This document shows, one piece after another, positions 54,741 through 64,000 of a stretch of DNA of 64,000 nt; position 1 is the stretch's first letter, and the number at the start of each line of letters is the position of its first letter. Origin of the DNA: Phytoseiulus persimilis (lineage: Eukaryota; Arthropoda; Arachnida; Mesostigmata; Phytoseiidae); contig CM075103.1 in assembly GCA_037576195.1 (NCBI GenBank), positions 32,200,723 to 32,264,722 of the forward strand, given 5' to 3'. A program made the translations under genes and the position numbers. The notes under the pieces were generated by a model. The model was given only the letters and a program-made list of their open reading frames with translations, was not told the DNA's origin and searched no databases.

Positions 54741-55271
54741 GTCAGGTCCTGGTTGATCTCTAAGCCCATGATGCCTGACGAAGCCCGTGGACTGCCTTCA
54801 ACGGCTTGCAGACACGATTTGTTCCATCTTCGAACCCTCTTTGTATGTTCGTGTAGATTTCTTCCGAAAGTTCCGAGTGCAGAAATGCTCAACGTCAAAC
54901 TGGTATAACTTCAGTTCCTCCCTAGCAGCTATTGAGAGGATGATAAGAGCTCTGATGGTGTAAAATCTAGCCCCAGACGAGAAGAGCTCCCGGAAATCTT
55001 TACACCTGTACGTTGACTGAATCCTTGGATGACCCATCTTGCACGGAACCTTCCGATGTCACCCTGGGGCGTCTTTCTTCGCGTTGAAGATCCATCGATT
55101 CCCTACCGTGCGCCTGCCTCTCGAGAGATCAGTGATTTCCCAAACCTTGTGAGAATCGAGTGACGCCATCTCCTCCGCCATTGCACTAAGCCACTGTTGG
55201 CTGTAATCAGTTGTAAATGTTGCTTCGTCAACCAAATTCTTGACACCGGTGCTCACTATTCCTGACACACA
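54741..55271 (-). pseudogene. copia relic (copia-C), part 1
   Basis: It is related to copia-A 5890-6420. It includes LSIAAREELKLYQFDVE from RT and TDYSQQWLSAMAEEM before it, with many frameshifts. The left end abuts the minisatellite. The right end is cut by LINE-2, and part 2 lies at 59865-60012. Confidence 0.75.
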
Positions 55272-55353
55272 TGGTTCCGTTGCCTAACGCCATCCCAAGG
55301 AACGGTTGAGGTAAACACAAGGAACAGACTCAATTCGACTGTTTCATCTCAGA

Positions 55354-56500
55354 ATGGCTGCCAACTTCAACCCCGAACAGCTCGAAAAGAGCATAGATTT
55401 CGAAATACGTAACAGCTGCAAAAGAGAGTTGGGGGAATCAGACATGACCCCCGATGATTCTCCGATGCTAAGATGTCTCAGCTGCTTGCTTGATGAGCGA
55501 CGAGCTCTCTACGCTGAAAGAGCTACCACTGCCGCATATTTGGACTGGCAGGAGAACGAAATCAAGGTTCGGGAAGGCGAGATAGCCAGCAACGAAACCG
55601 TAATGCTGATACTGCAGACCCAGCCCAATGCTTGATAAGCAGTTGAGAGTAGCTATCTCAAAAACCCCAGTGGAGTTCAGAACTGCAGAATCTCGCGTAC
55701 CCTTTACGGGCCCGATGGTGCTGATGATGATGGACAGACACTGTTTTGATCTCATCCCGAAACAACTGAGCTTCGCTAAGCTCTTCAAAAACCACAGAGG
55801 CCTCAGATGAAGGCAGCGTGCGGTTAAAACGATTCAGCGGCTATGCCAAAGAGCAGCCGCCGATCTCGGAAAACTCGACATGCAGGACGGACTGACGGTT
55901 CGCGTGTGGGGAGGACCGCGGGCCCCACTCGCCGAATCAAATGAGAAGCAAACAGCTGTCAACGAGGCAGCGGAGGCCCTCAGGAATCTACACGCGAATC
56001 AGAATTTGTACAAGGTCGTCTTCGTAACCCCCAACGTGGATACGAAAGACTTCGAACAATCCATGTTCATGGAGGAGCTCATTCAGATACTCCCCACATC
56101 AGAGATTGTCGACCTAATATATATCTCGAGAAACCCCATGTACAATCACCGCAAAGAGTGGGCAGCAAGCGGCCGAGCGGATGCGTTTATTAGACTGGGG
56201 CGAGAGATCGCGAAACACCTGTCGATAGTAGACGCTGACATCGATCAATTGCTGGCGGGAATACCAGCCATGCTGCGTCAGAAAGTCTCGGGCGAGCCGA
56301 AAGCGAAGGACAAGGAGGTGAAAACCTCCGAAAAAAGTCCCCAGCAGACGACAAACGCCGGGGGAATCGGGATGAAGCCGACTAGGCCGTCCCGAAGATC
56401 GTTCAGGGCCAAGCTCCGAAAGGCCCAACAAACCACTTCACCCGCCGCACTCCATACCAGACTTTCCGAGGGAAACTGGGACAAAGAGGAGCACGGGTGA
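55354..56500 (+). pseudogene. LINE-2 ORF1
   Basis: The ATG at 55354 opens 93 codons (MAANFNPEQLEKSIDFE). After a frame change the protein continues from about 55628, and from 55880 for 206 codons (LYKVVFVTPNVDTKDFEQSM, a basic C-terminus). No zinc knuckle or RRM is obvious. It is assigned as ORF1 because it lies just upstream of the endonuclease. Confidence 0.5.
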
Positions 56501-56769
56501 CGGGTCGGTGGATCTCGGCCACAGCGACAACAAAAAGCAAAGACCAACTGGTCCGCGCAAAGACGGCCGGAGCTCGGGCAATCGTCCAACCAACTCCCAA
56601 GTGGGGAGGGAGCCAACCAGGCCTCGATCCTCCACACCAAACCCACGGCCGGAGAGGACGACGGGAGGAACCGATTGGGCGGCCTCCTTCGGAAACGCCC
56701 GGAAGAAGAAGGACCGACGACACGTACCCACCATAAAACGCAGAGTCAGACCAATAAAAAATTATTTTA

Positions 56770-59700
56770 CTCGCTTAAGACTCGGTGTTTTCAATATGCA
56801 GGGTCACAAATTGGAAATGCATTGCAGGAGATTTATTAGGAATTCACGGGAGGAGAACACCAACCTACGACGTGCTCCTCCTGTCTGAAACAAGTCTGAT
56901 GAATCTAGAGGAACCACCTCAAACAGAGGGTTACTGATTGATAAGCCTTTTAGGCCTGGCTCTAGCTTCTTTGCGGCTGAATGAGAACATCGGTGGCGCG
57001 GACAAGACTTGCCTAGAGACGCACGGTGATCACGCTCGGAGTTCACCGACACTTCGCCCACTCGAATGGCGTCGTCCCTGACTATCCAAATAGGGCCGAC
57101 GACTGCTCTGGGTGAAACATCAAATATTCAACACTCATTCCACGGAGGCAGTCGAATCGGTCTCTCAGGCGCAAAATCATCGGGCGGAACCGGAATACTT
57201 ATTCGGTCCGACCTGGGTGAGCCGCGCTGGATAGAAAAAAGGGAACGATTTCATTGCTATCGGGATTGATATTAATGTCCAACCATGGATCATTGTGTCG
57301 GTCTACGTGGCTGGAGCCCACCCCCAGGTGAATAAGGGACAAGTCAACGAGATTTGTATCGTTATTCAACGCCGAAAAACGGAGAACAGCAGAACTCTGG
57401 TGGGAGGCGACACGAACGCACACCTACCAGAACCATACGGGAGAATGGATAGGCGTGGTAAACTCCTCAGGGAGCTCGCCAGCGAAAACTACCTAACTAT
57501 TCTGGTAGGTACGACAGTTAACTCTAGATCCGAGACAGAGACTGTTCTCACCAGAGCTATCGAGACTAACGAGGCTCAGGAAAGAACGAAAGCGGGAATG
57601 AAGAAGAGCGAGGAAAATCAAACTCGACGACGTAGAAGCGGAAACACGATACCGACAGGCGCAGGATGCTGTACGGAACGAGGTGACACCCTTGCTCGAA
57701 ATTGAAGACCGTAAACTTACGATCGAATCATGGGTGCACCTCGACAAGCGAGATCCAAAGCTTCCTGGGACCTCATCAAAAGAGGGGGAAGGGAACCGCC
57801 AAACAGAGCCCAGCTGATAGATGAGAGTGACAACATCATTCAAACAGCAGAAATCGCGTCCTATCTCACTCTAGTAGCAAAAAGCCTGTTAGGCGCTAGG
57901 GAGCAATCACAAGAAGATGCAACCCGCCCCCTACCCAGGCAACCGGTAGAACTGACCATGACGGGGGAGATGATAAAGGCGACGTTCACGTCGATTTCCG
58001 CCTCCTCCGCTACTGGCCCAGACAAAATACCTGCCAAAGTCCCCAAAGCGCTGGACGAGGTTGGATATGAATGCATATCAAGCACCTTCAACGCGATTCT
58101 AGAAGGGAGACACGAACTCCCTGGGGAATGGAGGTGAGGAAGAGTATCCTTGATAGAAAAGCCAAACTCTTCGGGGAAACACATACAAGGATGGACGGAA
58201 GACAGTGGACAGCTATAAGAAATGCAAAATGGGCTTGGGAGAGATCGCAGGGGGAATGAAAATATCCTCATCCCCACCGCGGCCATTGAGATCGCAAGAT
58301 CCCAGGAGAAGGGACTATATTGCGTCTTCCTGGATGCCACGAAAGCTTACGACCGAGTCGATCGGGAGAAGCTCTGGCAAACACTAGAAGAGAGAGGAAT
58401 GAGCACACCACTGCTCGAACTCCTCAAATGTATGTACGAGGACACACAGGTGACCCTCGAACATGAGGAACACGCCTCCGATGTAGTATCCATACCGATC
58501 GGGCTTCACCAGGGCTGTCCGCTCTCCGTACCTCTCTTCTGTCTATACATCGCGAACCTGGAACGCGAGCTGCTTGCTACAATGATCGTATTCAGGGTTC
58601 CGACTGGAATAGACCATTACTGGAAAGAAGGGGGCAACGAGCCCCTCAGAATCCCAGGATTGCTATTCGCTGATGATATTATCTCAATGGCGAATAACTC
58701 AACAGACATGGAAAGACTCCTCGAGGTAACAACGAATTTCGGGGACAAAATGTCCATCAAATTCAACCCTCAAAAGAGCGGCGTGATGATATTCTCTCGA
58801 CCACGCGACGACCATATCGACGGTAGAGACCTCAAATTACAAGGGAATTCAATACCAATGGTAGAATTCTACAAATATCTTGGGCTCTAACTATCGGCAG
58901 AGGAAGAATATCTCACAAAACACTGGGAGAACATGTTCACTGAAGCCAATCTAGCTAGCCAGAGACTCAACTCGAGAACCCTTTGGAGCTTCAATAGATT
59001 TTAAGGGACGAAAATTCCCTGGAAAGCCACAGCAGTCCCTCGACTCACGTATTGCAACTCAGTGATAACCATGCCAAAGAGACAAGGGAACCCCATCGAG
59101 GTCAGGCAAAGAGAGGCGCGACGGTGGGCCCTTGGCATACCACACTCCACCATAGCCAACGAATTCACGGAAAATGAGCTAGGCTGGAGCTCGTTCGATG
59201 CCAGGGAGACCAGAAGTAAACTGATGTACTTCGAGAGGGTAAAACAAAGGGACCCACACAGATGGCCGAAACTTTTCCTCCAGGCTACCGAAACAACGGA
59301 CACCAGATTCAAAGCGACAGGGAGACTCAGGAAACTGAGAACACAATTTGACCTGAGTGACTTCGGAATAGACAGAAACACATCAGGACAGCCAATGTGG
59401 TACACATTCCGCAAAGACCTTTGAAAAAAACTACAAGATGAACTGGACTCTACATGGAAGCAAGCCATGCATTCCAAATCCATATTGGCGTGTTACCGTC
59501 AAAGCAAGGAGTCCAGAGGTCTCCAACAAAGGCTGTACGACAATACCCGCGGAAGCCAGCTTCTAGCTCTAGCAAGAGCAAGGATGTCAACCATCCTGGA
59601 AAAGCATCGGAACCGCGACCCTTCCATCGACATCACATGCCCAAGGTGCGGCAGAACCGAAGCGGACCGACACGTAGTTCTGGGATGCGAAGAAGACTCT

Positions 59701-59792
59701 TTCTCCACAGAGGAATTCCCGTACCGCATCGGACTTTCGGAGGACGGAGGACGAAAACTACCCTTATAAACTTGGAGAGACAAGATATGTGA
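56770..59792 (+). pseudogene. LINE-2 endonuclease and reverse transcriptase
   Basis: Endonuclease pieces are LGVFNMQG (about 56790), SGGTGILIRSDLGEPRW after the solo LTR, and GGDTNAHLPE. The RT frame 58222-58890 is open and includes FLDATKAYDRVDREKLW, LHQGCPLSVPLF and the active site LLFADDIISMA. The distal part (59062-59769) has NELGWSSFDARETRSK, then CPRCGRTEADRHVVLGC. Several frameshifts and in-frame stops are present, for example near 57700, 58137, 58888 and 59004. Confidence 0.8.
56939..57133 (-). repeat. Solo LTR of copia-A type, internally deleted
   Basis: It is 195 bp and matches both ends of 1842-2223, with the middle missing. The flanks CTGAT and CTCAT are a near-perfect target duplication. 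It splits the LINE-2 endonuclease. Confidence 0.85.
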
Positions 59793-59864
59793 CTACGACT
59801 CAACTCACCCCTGTGTTAGAAAGGGTTCATATGATGTATATGAGAGATCAAATAAACCCAATCC

Positions 59865-60012
59865 AAACATTTGCGCTGCCGGCCGCTCCGTTGGTGCCTT
59901 CTACTTCATTTAAGCATTCATCTTGTGCTGCGGGGCCTGCGGAAGCTGCTTCTTCTCTTGCTGATGCTGTGATGCCACTGTTTGAGCTTATTCTACTGGA
60001 TGGAAAACGCTG
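59865..60012 (-). pseudogene. copia relic (copia-C), part 2
   Basis: On the minus strand it ends in a segment matching copia-A around 6430-6460 (GCCGGCAGCGCA), then continues in an acidic linker-like frame. It is the other side of the LINE-2 insertion. Confidence 0.45.
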
Positions 60013-60039
60013 ATGTAGATCTGGAATCCTCCTGTAGAC

Positions 60040-60320
60040 GCCGTTGTGGCCGCTCCCTCCCGTGCGTTGTCTCTCAAACGCTGTGGCTGTGAGACACCTG
60101 ACTGCCGACCGACTGTCGGCTGCCCACCGGCATCGCCGCTGTCAGCGCATGCGCTGTGGGCGTACCGCACGGAGACAAGCAGCACGACGCGTACAGTCGG
60201 GGATGTAATTTATCCGGCATTATCAATAAATACTAAGCACTCTGTCGAGTGCGTGACACTCCCGGCCGAATTCTCAATTTATAACTGGTTTCCTGCCTAA
60301 AACACATTTGACACATTTTG
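60040..60320 (+). repeat. BEL-type LTR fragment
   Basis: It shares GCAGCACGACGCGTACAGTC, ATTATCAATAAATAC and CACTCTGTCGAGTGCGTGAC with the BEL-2 LTR on the opposite strand (40248-40400). It continues to ACACATTTGACACA, then TTTTGGTGACCCGAG, which looks like a primer site. The exact ends are uncertain. Confidence 0.5.
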
Positions 60321-60567
60321 GTGACCCGAGATGGTCGACCGGAACTTGAGAATTTGAGAAGCTAGAACTAGCGCGCGCGATGCAACCGAGACTTCCGGAA
60401 TCTGATCAATTGAGGTCTTGAGCCCGACACTGGATGAGCCTTACTAAGCCGGAACTCGTGTCAATTACTGAGAGGACACCGACATTCACCCTTTCTCCGG
60501 ACCGAAACTCTGGCTGTCTCGGACTTCCGAAATCAATCTGGCTCGAGCTTTCTGCTTCAAGAATGAT
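60321..60567 (+). other. Possible BEL leader, no gene
   Basis: The sequence after the primer-like site has no recognisable coding. It is cut by the LINE-1 3' end at about 60568. Confidence 0.35.
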
Positions 60568-60589
60568 TGATTGATTTTATTTCGATCTT

Positions 60590-60605
60590 CCATATGCACA
60601 TATGG
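60590..60605 (-). promoter_or_regulatory. 3' UTR hairpin of LINE-1
   Basis: CCATATGTGCATATGG on the minus strand forms a 7-bp stem close to the 3' end. The same hairpin is at 6915-6930 in LINE-A, and a covarying form is at 59827-59843 in LINE-2. In CR1/L2-type LINEs such hairpins are known to be recognised by the RT. Confidence 0.55.
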
Positions 60606-63063
60606 TCCCTTCCGTTTCAGGGGTGAAGTGTTTTGCATTCACAGATCATTTTTCTCGGTTCTCCCAGCATCGTAAGATTTCCTTCGTCCTTCTAATGTCC
60701 TTCGGTGTTGAGTCGGGGTGAAGTCCAATTCGGAACGGGAATTCTCGTGGGGGATACCTTCCTTCTTCGCATTCCATCACGACGTGTGTGTCGGTTTCGG
60801 GTCTTCCGCATATGTTGCAGTTCAAGTCGATAGAAGGATCGCGGTTATGTCGTTGGGTTCTGGTGTTGAGCATTCCTGCTCTTGTTAACGCCAGAAGCCG
60901 ACTGCCCCGCGAGTTATCGTACATATCCAGTTGGAGACCTCTTGTCTCTTTGAATTGTCGATAAATGCACAGTGTGGACTTGGATTCCATGTTTTGTTTC
61001 CATGTATTGTCCAGTTTATTCTGCACCCTCATTTTGAGTTCTTTGCGGAATAGAGTCCACATTGCTGTGCCCGATGTATTTCTGGTCAGCCCGAGGTTTT
61101 CCAGGTCGAATTGCAATCTCAATTTCTTGAGTCTCTCTGTTGCAGTGACCGAGGTGTTTGTTATCTCGGTCGCCGTGAGGACAAGCTTGGGCCATCTCGT
61201 TGGGTCCATAGATCTTATCCTTTCGAAGTACATCGTTTTGCTCGTGGTTTCCCGGGCGTCGAAGGAGCTCCAGCCTAGTTCTCCCTCGATGAACTCCTTT
61301 GATATGGTGGAGTGGGGTATCCCGAGAGCCCATCTCCCCGCATCTCTTTGCCTGACTTCGATGAGGTTTCTCAGTCTTTTGGGCATTGTGATTGCCGCGT
61401 TGCAATATGTGAGTTGCGGGACAGCGGTGGCTTTCCAGAGAATTTTGGATACTTCGAAACGGTTGACGCTCCAGAGTGTTCTCGCGTTGAGTCTTTGGAT
61501 CGCCTTATTTGCCGTTTCGGTCAACTTCACCCAATGTTGGGCCAAGTAGTCTTTTTCGGCTGATAATTCGATTCCGAGATACTTATATGATGCTACCTCT
61601 GGTATTTGCATCCCTTGTATACTCAGGTTTCGATTTTGGATATGTGTCTTTGGTGGTCGAGAGAAAACCAATGTGCCGCTCTTTTGAGGATTGAATTTGA
61701 TGGACCGGGCGTCTCCAAATTCTGTTGTTACCTTCAAAAGCGTTTCCATATCCTTCCATTCGTGTGCCATCAGAACGATGTCGTCGGCAAACATCAGGCC
61801 AGGGATCGTGAAATATTTTTTCTCTTTCACGTCCCAGAAATTGCCTTTTTTCGCAAATCTAAAGCCAATCTCTTTTGAGAGTAGTTGCCGCTCGAGATCT
61901 GCGATATACAGGCTGAAGAGGATCGGAGATAGAGGACATCCCTGACGAAGTCCGGTGGGTATGGACATTTCGTTCGAGGTGTGGTCACCGTATTGAATGA
62001 AGATGTAGGTGTCTTCATACAGGTGTTTAATGAGCTCAATCAGTGTTGGGTTCATTCCTCTTTCCTCAAGGGTTTGCCACAGCTTCCGTCGATCGATGCG
62101 ATCGAAGGCTTTCGTAGCATCCAAGAACACGCAAATCAGACCCGTTTGTTGGGCTCTAGCGGTCTCAATTGCCGTTGTTACAACAAAAATGTTGTCCTCG
62201 CCCCGGCGGTCTTTCCTGAACCCATTTTGCATCTCCGATAGTTGTTCTGTCTCCTCTGTCCATTTTTGTATGTGTTTCCCCAGTATTTTGGTGAATACTC
62301 GATACATGACGTCGGATACAGTGATGGGTCTGTAAGTGGTAAGGTTTCCCTTCGTTGAGTTTGGTTTTTCAAGAAGGGAGACCCTGCCTATCCTCCATTC
62401 CATCGGCAGCTCGTGAGTGCCTTCCAGAATGTCATTGAACACATCGGAGACATATTCGTAGCCGATATCGTTCAATGCTTTGAGGATTTTCGTCGGTATC
62501 TTGTCGGGTCCAGTGGCTGAATTCTCGGAGATTCCTGCCAGGGTGGTTTTCACCTCCGAACCTGTTGTGACAAGATCGACTCGTGGCCTCGAGAGGAAGC
62601 ATCGATCCTTATGGTGAGGATTGTCTTCGGCTTCCAGCAGGTGATTTGCTACTCTAGTAAGGTAAGCTGTCATATCCAGCGGTTGGACATCGTTACCAGC
62701 TTCATTTACTATTCGTATCCTGTCTGGTGCCTTTCTCTCGTTCTTCTTGATGTACTCCCAGAATGCTTTGGTTTTTGCTTGTCTGGGGGCTCTCATTATT
62801 TGATCGTACATTTTACGATCCCTGATATGGAGTTGGTTCGCGATTTCAGTTCGGACAGCGTCTTGTGCTATTCGATACTGCCTTTTCGCTTCTTCCACGC
62901 CAATTCCAGTGTGTCTGGCTTTCCTCCATGCACGATTCTGTTCCCTTCTGTATCTCGAAAGTTGTGATATTTCGGGGGTGAGTATTCTCTTTCTCGTGTC
63001 TACATTGATGAGTTTAGTACTTTTGGTCATTGCATTTTGGAGGGTAGTCGTTCCCCCCGACAA

Positions 63064-63087
63064 TCCGGAGTCACCCCTCCAGAGTTG
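63064..63087 (-). repeat. Minisatellite-like segment inside LINE-1
   Basis: These 24 bases (TCCGGAGTCACCCCTCCAGA to GTTG) are identical to variant minisatellite units at about 52475 and 53205. They lie 15 bases from the first hairpin at the break between the endonuclease and RT frames. Confidence 0.7.
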
Positions 63088-63102
63088 AATCGTTGCACGA
63101 CA

Positions 63103-63161
63103 GACTGCCAGCTTTGCTCCCTGGCAGTCACCTGGCCAACTACAGATCCCTGTAGTTGGCC
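63103..63161. repeat. Two adjacent perfect hairpins at the LINE-1 break
   Basis: A 9-bp stem (GACTGCCAG/CTGGCAGTC, 63103-63129, 9-base loop) is followed by a 12-bp stem with a 4-base loop (GGCCAACTACAG/CTGTAGTTGGCC, 63134-63161). The second stem contains the stop that ends the endonuclease frame. Confidence 0.85.
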
Positions 63162-64000
63162 GATCTTGGTGATCTGACCAAAGTTTCCAGTTCACTTGTG
63201 GCTGTTTCCGCTGCTTTTTGCAACCGTAATACTTTCACTCGTGCCTTTTGGAGTTTGCCGTTTCTCTTGCCCTTACCGAGGTGTAGGGTAATGAGGTTAT
63301 GGTCGCTCCAGTTAAGGACTTCTTTGTTCTCGTCTATGTGCATGGACATGACCTCTCGGTATGCTGCAGCGTTGCAGAGTACATAGTCGATTGAAGACGA
63401 ATGACCACCCTGTGTTCGGGTGATCCTTCCTTCGCATTTTTCGGACAGATTCAGAATTGTGAGGTCGTGTTGGTCGGCTAGCTCAATGATGAGCCGGCCC
63501 CGACCATCCAGTCTTCCGTCAAGCTGTTGGATAAGGGCGTTCATGTCGCCCGCAATCACTAGCTTGGTGTCCTTCTCAACTCTAGCTCGGATAACATCTC
63601 CTATATGTCGGAATTGTTCCTTATTCGAGTTTTGATCGGCGATGGCGGCGTAGACTGAGATGAAGACCCATTGTCGGTTTCCTATCTCAGCGCCTATTGC
63701 AATGAAATCAGTCCCTTTTTCGGTCCAGCGTATCTCGTCCATGGTAGATCGGATAAGTATCCCTGTTCCACCGGATGATTTACTGCCAGAGGGTCCGTTT
63801 CGATTGTTCCCGTAAAATGTGAACCCTTCGATCCGAGGTGGATTTTCTAGGTTCATCAGGTGGGTTTCTGAGAGGAGGAGGATATCATAGTGGTCTGATA
63901 GTCTCCTGGTTTCAATTTTGAGAAGGTCTTGGTAGAGACTTTCCCACTTGGCTGGGTTTTTCCCCCCTTGCATGTTGAAAACACCAATCTTAATGCGAAA
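63140..64000 (-). pseudogene. LINE-1 apurinic-type endonuclease part of ORF2
   Basis: It enters from beyond the window (KIGVFNMQGG). Endonuclease landmarks are LLLSETHLMNLE, GGTGILIRSTMDEIRW, AGDMNALIQQLDGR, SSIDYVLCN and NWSDHNLI, which supply the Asn, Glu, Asp and His of this family. It ends at a TAG that lies inside the 12-bp inverted repeat at 63134-63161, instead of running on into RT. Confidence 0.9.

Larger units (their letters stand above)
55272..59864 (+). mobile_element. LINE with two ORFs (LINE-2), degraded
   Basis: It is inserted in copia-C and holds ORF1, endonuclease, RT, the C-terminal finger and a 3' UTR with hairpin (59827-59843), with AATAAA and CCAAT repeats at its end. 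It is interrupted by a solo LTR at 56939-57133. Copia-C sequence on either side (ACACAT before, ACATTTGCG after) suggests a short target duplication around ACAT. Confidence 0.8.
60646..63195 (-). pseudogene. LINE-1 reverse transcriptase part of ORF2
   Basis: The frame is open for 849 codons but starts at GTG within a disrupted segment, so it is the downstream part of ORF2. RT motifs are FLDATKAFDRIDRRKLW, LRQGCPLSPILFSLYIA and the active site LMFADDIVLMA. The distal domain has EGELGWSSFDARETTSK and ends in a C-x2-C-x7-H-x4-C finger (CNICGRPETDTHVVMEC). It is intact downstream of the break at 63103-63161 and is separated from the endonuclease by a frame change. Confidence 0.9.
60568..64000 (-). 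mobile_element. LINE retrotransposon (LINE-1), 5' part beyond the window
   Basis: On the minus strand it has endonuclease, RT, a C-terminal finger, then a 3' UTR with hairpin (60590-60605), an AATAAA-like GAAATAAAATC and an AATC-repeat tail. It is the best preserved of the three related LINEs in the window. ORF1 would lie beyond 64000. Confidence 0.9.

Overview
The window is eukaryotic, animal repeat DNA. It shows no operons or ribosome binding sites, but it has retroelement LTRs, TATA and AATAAA signals, GT-AG introns, and BEL/Pao elements, which are known only from metazoans. The LINE and Ty3/gypsy proteins look to me most like those of ticks and mites. That last point is an inference from memory, not a search. 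Almost every base can be assigned to a transposable element or its remnant, and I see no certain ordinary host gene.

Region 1 (1-1841) holds the end of a gypsy-type zinc-knuckle ORF and LTR-like scraps. Region 2 (1842-30672) is one nested stack. A minus-strand Ty1/copia element (copia-A) is bounded by LTRs at 1842-2223 and 30296-30672. It was later hit by a LINE fragment (6889-7936, itself carrying a 220-bp MITE at 7641-7860), by a plus-strand copia (copia-B, 8719-22411, duplication CATAG) and by a Ty3/gypsy (gypsy-A, 23162-29798, duplication TATG). Copia-B was in turn hit by an intact Ty3/gypsy (gypsy-B, 9896-14503, duplication GAGAC). Removing the insertions leaves the copia-A gag-protease-integrase frame continuous across both LTR-element insertion points.

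Between its pol gene and its 3' LTR, copia-A carries an unusual module of about 2.6 kb. A sense-strand envelope-like membrane protein (4400-4876) overlaps the end of pol. Two antisense, apparently spliced genes encode N-terminally anchored membrane proteins, one of them mucin-like (2580-3102 and 3133-4273).

Region 3 (30673-40400) has two different BEL/Pao pieces on the minus strand (about 31250-34946 and 39014-40400). They flank a truncated Ty3/gypsy (gypsy-C, 34947-38749). Downstream of integrase, gypsy-C carries zinc knuckles followed by a SIAH-like RING/zinc-finger/substrate-binding-domain sequence. Region 4 (40400-43500) is mostly empty, with one orphan restriction-like-endonuclease type LINE C-terminus (41961-42983). 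Region 5 (43498-47800) is a second copy of gypsy-C, collinear with the first at a constant offset of 9051 bp. Region 6 (47801-54740) is a 45-bp minisatellite with an assembly gap at 51765-52260. Region 7 (54741-60012) is a copia relic containing a broken LINE (LINE-2), which itself holds a solo copia-A-type LTR. Region 8 (60040-64000) is a BEL-type LTR fragment and a minus-strand LINE (LINE-1) running off the window edge.

The active-looking element is gypsy-B: one open gag-pol frame, and LTRs differing at one base in 121. Most other coding regions are broken by frameshifts, nonsense codons or active-site changes, noted in each entry.
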